DNA of 64,000 nucleotides from Wyeomyia smithii (Eukaryota; Arthropoda; Insecta; Diptera; Culicidae), in contig NC_073696.1 in assembly GCF_029784165.1 (NCBI RefSeq), positions 87,491,381-87,555,380 on the forward strand, in the 5' to 3' direction. The notes under the pieces are model-generated. The model was not told the origin of the DNA. It did not search any database and saw nothing but the letters and a program-made list of their open reading frames with translations. How positions within the stretch are numbered: the stretch's first letter is position 1; the number at the start of each line of letters is the position of its first letter. Shown in pieces: positions 23,716 to 35,100 of this stretch. A program made the position numbers and the translations under genes.

Positions 23716-23814
23716 TCAGATCGAAGGAAAGCCGAACTGAAAGAGGTAGAAACTGCAGATAACTACTACCACCGCCGCTGTTGCCCGCTGCTGATCCACT
23801 TCGCCCTCTGCCAT
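23716..23814 (-). CDS. Small conserved ORF (32 aa) in the promoter-bearing repeat, copy 2
   Basis: Starts MAEGEVDQQRAT, continues with a short Ala/Val-rich stretch and ends YLFQFGFPSI at the same stop as copy 1. Relative to that copy it lacks two codons in frame. The frame has survived despite substitutions on both sides, but two copies are too few to prove selection. Confidence 0.3.
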   Translation of the reverse strand: MAEGEVDQQRATAAVVVVICSFYLFQFGFPSI

Positions 23815-23852
23815 CGGTGTTGATGTCCGCTGCTGCTGCCTGCTGCCATTAA

Positions 23853-23887
23853 ACTGATTGGCTTAAGGAGGAACAGTCTCTTATATA
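23853..23887 (-). promoter_or_regulatory. Core promoter of the inverted promoter-bearing repeat
   Basis: On the minus strand TATATAAG runs from 23887 to 23880, and the initiator TCAGT runs from 23857 to 23853. The first T of the TATA box is 32 bases from the initiator A, identical to the other copy. Confidence 0.6.
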
Positions 23888-24239
23888 GCCCAAAGAGTGC
23901 ATTTCCGGCTAACTAGGCACTCCATTTTGTCGTCCTTTTTAGGGAAAGGCATTTCGATTTTGCGTTATTTGCGTTTCGACAATGTTCAACAATTTTTAAT
24001 AGTACAATAGTTCAAACAATCAGATTACAATTTTCTGCATTTGGACGAGTGCTTGAATGATTTTCCAATCGATTGCTGCAAAAATGTCAGAAATCGGTTG
24101 GAAACTGACTGAGTTTAAAACGCTTGAAATTGGACAATTTTCGTGACGCTCTCGATGTTTTCGGTTCTCGAAATTGGATCCCTGTATTGAAGTTGGGTCC
24201 CTGTATATGTTGCCGTAAGACGTATTCTACGTCAAAAAA

Positions 24240-24400
24240 ATACACTGGGGTCTTTTTTACGCGGGTTACTTCTATGCGGTTTTTCTACACGCGACTTTTT
24301 TACGCGATTTTCTACAATAACGCGGATTATTTTTACGCGGTTTTTTTAAACAACGCGGATTATTTTTACACGATTTAAAAGATTATTTTTACGCGCTAAT
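24240..24400. repeat. Degenerate ACGCGG/ATTATTTTT repeat
   Basis: Short runs of TTTTTACGCGG and ACGCGGATTATTTTTACGCG recur irregularly, giving an unusual alternation of CpG-containing ACGCG with T-tracts. No ORF or element ends were found. Confidence 0.5.
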
Positions 24401-25040
24401 AAATAAGTTTAGTATAAGTAAATCCAATAAAGTAAAAATCAATCGTATGGTTCATGACAATAAGATATTCTGTTTTATTAATCTAAATAGCGCATATTTT
24501 TAATATATTTGCTGTTATTATCAAAAAATAGGCTATTTCCGTTGATTCGAGAAGAAGAAACAAATATACATCAATATTTGTACAACGATACGAGTCAGGG
24601 TCGTTGCGATTTACTTCCGTTTAAGAAACGAAAGCCTAAACATGTAGCAAAATTATTATAAAAAAGTTTTTGTCATGTTCCTTAATGAATTTTCATTTTA
24701 GAAGCATTACAAACTTATTTTATGTGTTTTGTTACCATTGTTAACTAAAATCCTTTTAATAACAGTGTTTAGTCCCACGTCACCATTTCATACAACCCTA
24801 GGGCTGTATACCTTGTAGTATTATTTTTTTTTTAACCATAGGTAGATCAAATGTTCAGCAAAAATATGTATTTCTATTGACTTATTTTGTAAAAGACATA
24901 AAATATGTGGAAAATTCAGGAAAAAGTTATATTAAAATTTATGATTTAAGAAATTCAATTCCTTTGACAAAGTTGCTAGCAGAAATATTTGCCACAACTT
25001 TCTCGAAGACACTGGGTGTCTATCTCACTGTCCTGAAAAA

Positions 25041-26944
25041 TAAATTCAAATGAAATGAAAAATAAAATAAATTTTAATATCCCATCTAGGTGGATTAATC
25101 ACTGAATCGTCCATTCTGAAAGAAGCGCAATTACATACAAAGTAACTTCTCCAAATAAAGTATACCACTAAAATCAAATTTGAGGACGCTATTAATTTTG
25201 AGCAGGAAATCAGCTAAATAAAACACTATGAAATTGGACAAAATGGTATCTTTTGCCTATAGAAACGTCTATGCAAAGTTCCAGCCATATCAAAAATGGC
25301 CGATTGAATTGCTCAAAGGACTTAAGCCTTGGTTTATTCTCAGGGTCCTCATCGCCACCATCACCACCCCCTCACCTAGTCCGAATCTGATTGCTTTATC
25401 ACGGTGAGGTAGAGAACATTTATATGCTTCTGAAAAAAGTGAACATTTGTACGTCTATGTGGTTGCATTAGGTAGACAGACGCGTGCGTCGTCGCTCTCT
25501 CGCAATCGATAGAATTAGAAGAATCGCGATATAGATATACTACGGATGTAGATATACTACATACGGAGAAATTTAGACAAGCAACGCGACAAGCAACTAA
25601 CACATAAACTTCCCCATACCCGCGATGCTTATGGAGTGTGAAGGAGTATATCCGGCTTCTAGTAGCAACAAGGTATCGAACTAACTTTCCTTTCCTTCCT
25701 TCTTTTGATCTACGTTCTAGACCGGTAGGCGACGGTGCTGATTAGCATGCAGGGATCATTGAAGATGCACCTTGAATAGCTAACTCCCAAGCAATAATCA
25801 ATAATTTCTATGTGCAATTGCGGTCGATCCTGGTCAGTAACGAAGTGGCAACCGGGGTGATCAATCAAGCTCAAGCTCGGTTTCAGTTCACATGTATTCT
25901 TAAGCATTACAGGCAATGTTTTTTTTTAAATTTTTACGTAATTTTGTGAATTGGAGCACAATTGTTAGTAATTAGAAAACCTTCACTTCCTCTCAGACGT
26001 GTTCCTTGCATACCAACAAAAATTTTCGTGTAAAAAAATCACGTCATCTTTTCAGATTTCATTGTTGAGGAGAATTGAGCATAAACGGTCATGCTCAGTT
26101 CTTATTATGTTGATTTCTGTTTTTCAAAAGTTCAAAAGGTTTTACGCGTAAACGACTGTCAAATGGCTCGAATAACTACCCAATATAGGAACTGGGATAA
26201 CCCCACATGACACCCCTAGATGGCCATTTGATTATCTACGGAGTCGTGATGATTCTCAGAGACTTGCCCTTTCTGTGCGAACTTCTGAAAAGTACTATCT
26301 TTCCGAAACAGCGAATTTGAAACTAATTCGGTTCTCATTGTATTACAAAGTTCTCCTTGCTCCTCATACGTTCGGTACACAGGCCGACCACCACTGACGA
26401 CAGCGGACACATGCAATGCAAAACGGGCTGTTATATTTCATCTACTTATGACTGTTGGTTCTTCCAAGCTGTCGCTAGTGACAGCCTCTTCAGCGCGACA
26501 GCGGGTTGTCAGGAGATTGATTTACGAGAGTAAGGCCGATGCTATAATAAAAGCGAGACGATTCGAAGCACGTTTTTTCTCACGTGGGGATTTTTTTTCT
26601 GTATGGACTTCCTCACTGCGACCACAACCGTTGATCTAGTGAAATAATACCAACAATGGGAAAATATATGAAACAGTTTTCTCCGTATTTATTCTGGCAC
26701 CGGCTTAAGAAAAAGGTGGATCGAAGGGGTACAAGTTCAATGCATATTTAACAAAATAATTCTTAATTATGATACCTTAGATTCCAAACTTCGTCGGGAA
26801 CATTCAACTAGTTCAAATTATGCAAAATTTGATTACGGAGAGGCCTATCTAGCGCTCTGGATGAAAAATACTTTTGAAAAATTTGTTGAAGCTGAACTAA
26901 TACCGAATAAAAGTTTGATCAAAAACATCGATCGAAGAAGATAA
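25041..26944. other. Non-coding stretch with two old repeat fragments
   Basis: Contains one diverged plus-strand unit of the ~180-bp satellite (25925-26095; TTTGTGAATT, CTCAGACGTGTTCCTTG, TCACGTCATC). It also contains a ~130-bp dispersed repeat (26277-26408). Short minus-strand frames at 25376-25603 and 25710-25916 show no domain. Confidence 0.5.
26277..26408. repeat. ~130-bp dispersed repeat, copy 1
   Basis: Shares ACGTTCGGTACA and CCACTGACGACAGC with 33541-33672, along with the intervening CTCATTGTATTACAAAG-type text. The CCACTGACGA core is also in the hairpin at 12291-12394. Confidence 0.6.
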
Positions 26945-27240
26945 TACGGCATCCATAAATTACGTAACGTTCATTGTGGGGAGGGAAAGTACCCTTGAGC
27001 GTTACGAATTGTTACGTAGGGGTGGTAGGTTGTGAAGTAGATGGTAGAAGAGATGGAATTATTGGGTTAAGGCTAGGCGTAAAAAAGAGAGATTAAAAAG
27101 AAAGACATACAGAGAGAGAGAGAGAGGGAGAAATAAAGAGAAATAAAAAAAAGAAAAAAGGAAAAAAACGAAAGGAAAACAAAAGAGAAAGGGATCAGGA
27201 ATCAAAAGCGAAACCCAGAGCAAGAGATAAAGAGAATGTG
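26945..27240. repeat. TTACGTAACG-type repeat end followed by a purine-rich tract
   Basis: At 26945-27060 the text ATAAATTACGTAACG...GTTACGTAGGGGTGG has the look of a MITE terminus; the other end was not found. From about 27070 to 27240 the plus strand is almost pure A/G, including (GA)n, which may form unusual DNA structure. No gene. Confidence 0.35.
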
Positions 27241-29174
27241 TTGGTGTAGATATGGAAATGATTAGAACTCAATTTTTAGAAAAAGAGAGAAATTAACAGA
27301 GAGATGAAGAAGAACTTTTTTTGTTTTATTATCTGCTGAAGGTAATATTCTTTCTCATTTATGATTCTCAACATACCGTGCAACGCGATTCAATGGACAA
27401 GGAAAATCTATTTTCGAGTTCAACAAGTCCTCAGTAATTTATAAGTCACCATACTACAAGAGCTAATATTGAATTTCGAGCAAGATCGCTAGAGCTTGTT
27501 TCCAAATAAAAGAGCAATGTCGTGTAGATTCAGGTATGATAGAATGAAACCAATAGAGTCAGAGTGTTTTTGAATAGCTTCAAGATCATTTCGCCGATCA
27601 GGTGGTATCTACAGCACTACAATTCTAAAGGACATGCTTCATCTATTCTCTTGATTTTTGCTCAAATTTCCTCCTCTACCCGTTAAACGCCTTGGAGAAC
27701 TAGAATTCCTTTCACACATAATGAGGAACTAACCACATTTAGTCGTAGCGTTTTTTAGTCACTGAGCTCATTTTTGAACTCACTATCATCACGTGCGAAG
27801 GGTAAACAATTGTTTTCTATCTCAATTTGAGATGGGAACAGTTTTCGTTAACTCCTCAGTTACTAAAAGAAGAGTTGGCCAAATAATAAAACATGTAGGT
27901 TTACATTGAAGTCCGTACAGATTTTAAACTTATTTATTTTCTAACAAATTTTGAATTCAACATTATAAAAAGATTCAGGACTCACCATTGTTGCGTATTC
28001 TGCAGAACGGTCGATTTTATAGTGTTTTTGTCGCACCTCAGATCGATGAAACAACTAACATATTTTTCAGATGCTGAGCAATTTATTTTACTTATCTTGC
28101 GTATGCCGATGAGCTATTTACAAGAGTTTCACTGGGATTCTGCTCTGTCAGATTAAGAGCTTTATTCGTCAGAGAAACTATTACTCTGCGCTCTCTTAAT
28201 AGCAGATGGTGTGACGCACGTTGAATGTAAGCTCACAGTTGTTAAGAAGGGAGAAAATTGTTTTCTCTTCAAGATCAAGATATGCAAAACGAAACCTGCT
28301 TACAGATGGAATGGGCACGGTTCGATCGCATTTGATCGTCAGATGTACATTATTCGATCAACCTCATCTACCCAGTAGTGCACATTGAGATCCACATCTT
28401 GTGGTGTGTAATTTCGAATTAATTTTGAATCGACTTTGTTATTATTTCCACAAGTTTGGGGAACTTTAACAATCGATAAAAACATTTGTGTATAAAATCC
28501 GGGCTTTTAAAAACTGTGCTCTTTCGCTACACTTTTCCCAGTGTGCCACTCCATTAAAGTAAACGTTGTCATACGTTTAAAAAACATACAAAAAGGCAGG
28601 TAAATAAACATAACATTGTTATTGCCGCAGGTTCTACAAACAGAGTAAATAATACTTTTCTTGCTGACTATAGGATAAATAGATACACCGAGTTTAGATC
28701 TTGACTCAAATGGTCCCTCACGTAAACGTTACCGGTGTGCATTCTCTAGAATCGAAAAGCCAGAAAGTTTTTTTATCTGCACAGACAATGAAATAACAAT
28801 CAACATTGACACTCCCAAGCATTGTGAGATTTTAAATTTCGTGCGCTTTCCTTTTACTTTGTTCTACATTAGATCGAATTCGGTGTCAGTGATGCGTGTC
28901 CAAGTAAAACCGGTAAATAATCGAAATTGATCATTGTTCTCTACTAAATTATAAAAAATATGCATTCAAGCTATACTTCAATGAAATTGATAAACATAAG
29001 CTGGAATGCCTCAGTTTTTCAGGAAAGCGTATTGTTTTAGTAAGATTATGTGTAGTTATCCATTCCTGTAATCGAATAACCTGTGCGTGTTTATAAATTG
29101 TATGTGCGTTAGATAACTTGAAGTAAATGAACACGCCTTTTTTGAAACAATAAATCATTCTTGAATCCACTTAC
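27241..29174. other. No recognisable feature
   Basis: AT-rich, apparently single-copy DNA. The only frame above 70 codons (28949-29170, minus) has no domain and overlaps the candidate donor region. Nothing supported. Confidence 0.45.
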
Positions 29175-29419
29175 CTTTGTAATAATCTGCTCCAGTCGAG
29201 CCACCGTTAAGGTATTAATATTAGTCACGGAAGTATAGTCACTACATTCGTTAAAAAAATAAACCACTAAGCCTTTGAGCTTACTTTTTCATTATTTCGA
29301 CAAAAAAGCACTTCTTACTTGATTCTGGTTTTATCTGACCCTCGTGGATACTACCCCTTGCTCACTTTTTCCGCTTCAACAATAAAAAACCGCCCGCAGC
29401 GAAGAGAGACTTCTTGACT
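29175..29419 (-). other. Speculative first (non-coding) exon with splice donor
   Basis: Read on the minus strand, a TCAGTC initiator lies at 29421-29416 in a locally GC-rich block. The sequence ACAAAG|GTAAGT ends a possible exon at 29175, a near-ideal insect splice donor. A GGTTT element near +29 resembles a downstream promoter element. The only ATG in between is followed at once by a stop, so this would be an untranslated leader. Alternatively a 67-bp internal exon (29241-29175) is possible after TTTTTTTAACGAATGTAG. Both readings are weak. Confidence 0.2.
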
Positions 29420-30649
29420 GACAATGCCGCCAACAGAAACACTAATGCCCACTCTCTTTTTACTCTACCACTCACCCGGCTCACGGATTTCCACAAAATG
29501 AAAGGCTAGCCAAAAGCGCCCCGCACTGTACACTTCTTTCATCCAGTTTGCCGGTAAAACAAAAAAAAAACAACGTTCAAACTTTTCACCTCAACCGTCC
29601 TGGCTGCCACGGAACCCAGCGATGACGGACATTCTGCGTGAATTTTCACCACAGCAGTGGTACATTGATTAACGATCTGCCGGATCAGTTTCTTCCCGGT
29701 TCGGCTAGCGCAGTTCGATTTTGGCTGGATTTGAATGGCTTTGTTGTTTTGAACGTCTTTTTTTTTGTGATGATGATGACACGAACCAAAGCTGGGGCGG
29801 ACCCAGAACGGAATGATTAGTATTCGACTCTGTGCTGTTTCGTTTGCTTTTAGCTTTGGTGTCCCGCTGACTTATGCTCAATTAGAGGTCAAACCCGTTG
29901 CCGGAAAATTTCACCTAGCAATTTCGACGGTTCGTGATGATTGGATTTCGGTTGGATAGCCTGATCCTGCCAACTTTCAAAGCACACAAAGAGCTTCGGG
30001 ATAGCATGCAGTATAAATTGTTTCCCTGCGGGTTGTTTTTGCCTCAGTGCTGAAGATTTTTTTCTACGCAAAATCTCTTTATCCTTACCAGCAGCGTGAT
30101 TTAGCTTTATTTTAAAAATGTAATCTGCGAAAAGAGATGAAAATGGATCATCAATTACTAAACGATGAAATGGCAATTTGCATATGCTAAAAAGGATTAT
30201 TATAATCAATGCATGAAGAGTCGAAACTGGCTTGCTTTAAACGAGGTATACCAAAACTTCATTTTTTTACAAAGTTTGTAATAATTCAACCATTTTACTA
30301 AATGCTACCTTTACAAATGGTTTTCAACCCCCTCGATTCTAACAGTTCTCGCTGCCACGCGCAGTTTTCCGGATGCCCTGCAGCGATAACATCGCCACGC
30401 TCTTTAGCATTAGCATGCACACCATCTGGTGCCTTGCCCCATGGCAAGTCTTATTAAAAAGTTTATTGAATATGTCCCAGATTAGATTTGCTACACCGCC
30501 CAAGTTGTTATTCTCTCGGTGCTTCCTTTCCATCTGACTAGGAAGTCCCGAAGCGTGCAGTATCCGGACCACTCGCGCTGGAATAACTCTCCGTAAAGTT
30601 GATAATAACACAAATGCTGCGCGTATTTTCCTTTTGCGGATCAGCGATA

Positions 30650-30849
30650 GCGCCCTCAGCTTCCTCCCCCGGGAGAGTTCGAGAAAGTACGTTTACCGAA
30701 CTGGTCGCTGTCACTCAATAGAGGATCCCAATCCCAACAGCTCGCAACCAATTTGCCCCGGGATATCGCCGTCGACGACGACAACGACGACACAACAGCC
30801 GACCAAGTTCAATCCGGATGAGCAGCGGTGGGAACTGCAAAGTGTCTAG
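30650..30849 (+). CDS. Speculative terminal coding exon, Thr/Gln/Pro linker
   Basis: A plus-strand open frame with GC-rich third codon positions, unlike the surrounding AT-rich DNA. It encodes KYVYRTGRCHSIEDPNPN, a Cys-containing segment, a six-Thr run, QQPTKFNPDEQRW, and a TAG at 30849. AATAAA follows at 30948-30953. Candidate acceptors with pyrimidine tracts precede it (CTCAG near 30660). No upstream exon could be linked with confidence and no family is recognised. The thin composition evidence leaves chance possible. Confidence 0.25.
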
Positions 30850-30947
30850 AGAATGAAATGATTTGGAACGAACTGACGGTGAAAGGCACTTATCGCTTTT
30901 GGAAGTACATTTATCACGAAGGTTCCAGGTGAACTGCTTTTTTTGGA

Positions 30948-30953
30948 AATAAA
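30948..30953 (+). terminator. Possible polyadenylation signal AATAAA
   Basis: It lies about 100 bases after the stop of the candidate exon, at a usual 3' UTR distance. The motif alone is common in AT-rich DNA. Confidence 0.2.
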
Positions 30954-33935
30954 TGCCCGAATTAATCTACCCGAAAAGGGAAAAGAAGCTTTGTTGTAAA
31001 ATCCCTTGAGTTGTTGAATTGATATATCAAAAAGATCAACCATTTTAGCTGTTATCAGCTGGGAAGCGTCTGACATATTTGCTTCGATTGGCTCTATTGC
31101 ATTGTCCTACAATTTTTGACTTGAAGTACCGCGTTGCATATTCTTAATAAACTTATTTTTAGATTTTTAGATTCTAAACTACAAACATGTTTTTTTATCC
31201 TTGTTGCTTTTAAAACTTGCATAAGCAAAAACTGCCTCCATATCTATCTTCACTTAACATATTAATCACATTACAAAAACACGTGCATAAGAACGATTGC
31301 TAGTGAAACAGTTTTATCTAGACATATAGAAAGTACGCAGCAGGTTTGACTTAGTTTCTTGCCCAGCAAGAAATTTGTTGCGGTGGGTAAAAGTCCTACA
31401 GTTCTTTTACACACACATAACCATGCTCTAGATTGCGGTGGCTATTCCAAGGGTTCAAACAATCTGTGAAGTTTGACCGGTAAGATTCGGGATTAAGTTG
31501 ACACCTTGCGATTCGAACTAGGGAGAAAAAATCTGCAGAGGAAAATTCTTTTTCTTTTATTTTGAACAATGTTTGTGTAATTTATCATGAGTATTTTATT
31601 CAGTAGGTATAAAGGTTCGGTGAACTGTCGCAGTTAACCTAAAGAACCATACATGTTTTACCGAAACACTCTATCAAAGAAACTGAACATAGAAGTATAT
31701 TTTTCAGCCAAAACTTTCACTGCAAACTATTAGTGAGAGCGGCAACAATAGCAAAAAAAATCGCCAGCAAATAAAGATAAATAATCGGAGCCATTTTTCC
31801 TGGAGCAAAAAGTTTCCGAAATCAATCATCGTAAGGCACCCCCAGCCCGACGCAAACACCACAAACCAGAGCAACACACTTCGGGTCGGACTCGTAAATA
31901 TTTTAGCAGCCGAAATTTTTGAAAGCCCTAAAATATCAAATGAAAAACGATTTCCCGAGTCACCCAAGTGCAACAACGTTTGGGGAAAGTTTCACTCAGG
32001 GTATCTTCGGTTGGAAAAGCTGGTGGAATTTGTCGGAGGAGAAGGTAGCAAAGTTCAAAATTCAAACCAGCGGAGATTTTTTTACTGGTATTTGTCCTGA
32101 ACCAATGGAGCAAGTTTCGTTAGCGTTGGACATAGTTATGCGATCGTTTCGTTTGGAATGTATGACCTCTGAGTCCTTAACTGGAACGAGCCGCTGATAA
32201 TAAACAAATGGAGATTTCTGTTTAGGAATTCTTGAGTTTGAAATTTTCTCTGTAAGCGGCCTATCACGATCCACTGAAGATTTGTGCGATGTAGGGTTTA
32301 TTCTCCCCGTAGACTGTGCTGAAATGATAAACCTTGTATCGCCCAACCCCTTGTTCTGCATGAATAAAATCTCGATGTGTACTCCATAGAGAGCAAACAA
32401 CAGAAAGAAACAAATTGTTCAATGAAAACTAAACAATCTCAATACCGAAGGAAAACACAAGAGACGTTAAGAGACAGTGATGTTTTTATGATTTAGCACG
32501 TCTGGAGACATATCGAAAACGGAAAAGTCCTCCGAGTGATGGAACCAGGAGAAGTTGTTTGCTACCGTGAATTGTAAATCAACAGCGAAGGCAAATGAAG
32601 CAGGGCGAAACATTACTCGTCTGCTGTCAAGCATGGCACTTTTTGCTTCATCCCTCCGTCATTGGATGCCACACCGGAAGATTTGAGTAGGGCGGAAGCT
32701 GAAACTTGATATTTATACCGTTCTCTGCCAATGCCCTGGTGGCAGCACAGATGGGCTGAGGCAGCTTAGTTTGGTGAAAAGTGAATGGGAAACCGACGGA
32801 CTTTTCCCTGCTCAACATTTGTCAGCGCTGCGGATGGTTGGTTTGACTTAGAGGGAAGATGCTAGTGTTAAAAGGCTAGCCTTCATGTGAACAGCTAGGA
32901 AAAACTTTACTAGCGTTTTGATGTTTGGAACTGATAAAAGGAGGCCAAGAGGTGAATGTGGTTTCATGTCAAAATTTCAAGTGTGAGAGAACTATCTAGT
33001 GGAAAATTTATCACATTGTAGAAGATTTTATGAATAGGCATCAAGATATTTTATAAGAATATAAGGCAATTTGAAGACATGCCACTTTACAATACAATAC
33101 GATCAACTTGATTCAGGATAGTCCAGATTATACCGATCACATATGATTTTCATGTTACCGATATTAGATAAAACTGATAATATTGAGTTTTGTTTTGAGT
33201 GCTTTGTGATTCGTGGTGCGGTGAAACAGGAGTTTACGCTAAACGCAAACATGAGACTCAGGAATGATTTTAAATTGTAGCGAGCAAAATAGAACACAAA
33301 GAAAAGGAATAACTCACTCTTTGAACTTTAATCTAAAAGTGATAACTTACTCCTTGATTATAACTAATTCACTGAGTTATGATTTTATCACGAGATTAGT
33401 TATAATGTTATTTTTCAAATACTCTCAAGCAAGCTTCGGAAAATGACTGGGGCGCGACACTATACTGAGGACTGTTCTCTCTTTTTACTCTAACAGCCTC
33501 ATAAATAAGCTACTCATGAGATGTTACATAGTACTTAAGAGCAGGCTCCTGAAAAAGACTGTCTTTCCGTGACAGCAAATTTTAAACTAATCGGCTCTTA
33601 TTGTATTGCACAGCTCTCCCTGCGTATGAGGACGTTCGGTACATAGCCCGAAAACCACTGACGACAGCAGAAACTAAAGTCCTAATTCTTGTAAGATAAA
33701 AATGACTTATTGTCAATAAAGCGTTAGCGAAAATGCTATTTACAGTTTACTTTGACGTTGCAACACTCACACATTGACAGTTTATATTCATTGCAACCTG
33801 TTTCTGTTTGATGATTAGTCAATATTGCATTATGTTAACCATTTCTAGAATTATTAATTATATAAAGGATCAGGCATTTTTTCTTTCTCAATGGTTTTGA
33901 GGCACGATGTGAATAATTCGTATGAGCAAAAGTTT
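30954..33935. other. Non-coding stretch; one dispersed repeat at 33541-33672
   Basis: Frames at 31704-31976 (-), 31919-32197 (+) and 32062-32400 (-) overlap each other on opposite strands and show no domain. The repeat at 33541-33672 is the second copy of the 26277-26408 family. The 12 bases at 33924-33935 are the left target duplication of the next element. Confidence 0.45.
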
Positions 33936-35015
33936 TTGTTTTGTTCATCTATAATTTATTTGACACGGCACAAATACAATTTAATGTTTAACGGCGCCAA
34001 TTATATCTGGTAGCTTACTTTCTAAAGTATCTTAATATCTAAAAGCAAATTTTTTGTCCTCGCTGCCGACCACGAGCTGAAACTAAATGTAACTTAAAGC
34101 TATAATATTTTGCATTAAAAGCACTGGTTTACTGTATGATGGTTTTCATTGCCATAGGTAAGCACATGTTCCGCTGCTGGGCCAAGATATTACGGACTGG
34201 CATATTGGGTTGTCTCCCTCGGGCCTTGAGAGTATCGTGCGGGTCTGATTGCTGTTTCCGGATCCGGGGTCTTAACGTGTTCTTGACGTTAGACTGGATG
34301 CAGGCGGAAGGGGGTAGGACTAAACTGGGGCGTGGATGGATTTCAGGAAAACGTATATAAGGGACATGTAGGATAGGTCACGGCTCGCCAAGACATCACG
34401 AACAGGAACAGCCGACTGCCTACCTTCGGCCTGCAGGGAAGCTATTAATTTAGACCTGGCGTCACGGTGTACAGGGCATGACCAAACAACGTGCTCTATG
34501 TCGTGATAACCTTCACCATAGGCACAGATACCACTTTCCCCGAGCCCAACACGACGGAGATGCGCGTCAAATCTATAGTGATTGGACATAAGCCGGGACA
34601 TCACGCAAATGAAATCCCGACCTACATCCAACCCCTTGAACCACGGGTTCGTCGACACCTTGGGGATTATGAAATGTAACCACCTTCCCAGTTCCCCTCT
34701 GGTCCAAGCATTTTGCCAACTGATGATCGTATTCTGACGTACAAATGAGAAAAATTCATTAAAGGCAATTGGTCTTTCATAAATTCCACCGTTTGTTGCG
34801 CCCACCTTAGCCAAAGAGTCCGCTTTCTCATTGCCCGGTATCGAGCAGTGAGAAGGGACCCACGCTAAGGTAATCTGATACGATTTTTCGGATAAAGCAC
34901 TCAGATGTTCCCGTATTTTCCCCAGGAAATACGGAGAGTGCTTAACATCTTTCATCGATCGGAGAGCCTCAATGGAACTGAGACTGTCCGTAAAGATGAA
35001 ATAATGGTCCGTGGG
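33936..35015 (-). mobile_element. I-clade LINE, 5'-truncated copy
   Basis: Same family as 2931-8581, retaining only the last part of ORF2 and the 3' UTR. Flanked by the perfect duplication GAGCAAAAGTTT (33924-33935 and 35016-35027). The 5' break falls inside the RNase H region (GTCCGTGGG at 35008-35015), the usual result of incomplete reverse transcription. The 3' UTR phrase TTTGACACGGCACAAATACA is shared with the long copy. Confidence 0.9.
34320..35015 (-). pseudogene. ORF2 C-terminal fragment (RNase H and zinc motif) of the truncated I-clade LINE
   Basis: Open from the truncation point to the stop at 34320. It keeps FTDSLSSIEAL, WVPSHCSIPGNEKADS (with the canonical final Asp that the long copy lacks), and the C-terminal region. 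One zinc-motif Cys is replaced by Tyr (CAYGEGYHD). After LIASL the C-terminus is QAEGRQSAVPVRD and onward, unlike the long copy, so the two belong to different subfamilies or one has been rearranged. Not functional alone. Confidence 0.85.
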
Positions 35016-35100
35016 GAGCAAAAGTTTAGTAAGCAGTGGTTTGTTTGATTTTTGTAACTCTGGAGAGATCAATCACCGGTCGACAAAAGTGAAAAAATGC

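Larger units (their letters stand above)
22979..24238 (-). mobile_element. 1.3-kb promoter-bearing repeat, copy 2 (inverted, uninterrupted)
   Basis: Minus-strand copy of the element at 1876-8837. It carries, from high to low coordinate, the conserved end near 24238 (GACGTAGAATACGTC), the core promoter, the small ORF, the minisatellite, AATAAA and the tail ending near 22979. This copy shows the empty target of the LINE that splits copy 1. Differences are scattered, consistent with two insertions of one family. Confidence 0.65.
21125..25040. mobile_element. Large inverted-repeat element carrying two later insertions
   Basis: Outer arms at about 21125-21215 and 24960-25035 share CTTCGAGAAAGTTGT and CTAGCA...CTTTGTC in inverted orientation. 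Inner arms at about 21382-21555 and 22477-22650 share ACTCATTCGTACGCAAAAAT and TTTTCGATTGTTTTAA. The gap between inner and outer arm is about 165 bp on the left and about 2.3 kb on the right. The excess is largely explained by the promoter-bearing repeat at 22979-24238. The SINE at 21587-21936 lies between the inner arms. No transposase is seen. Confidence 0.6.
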
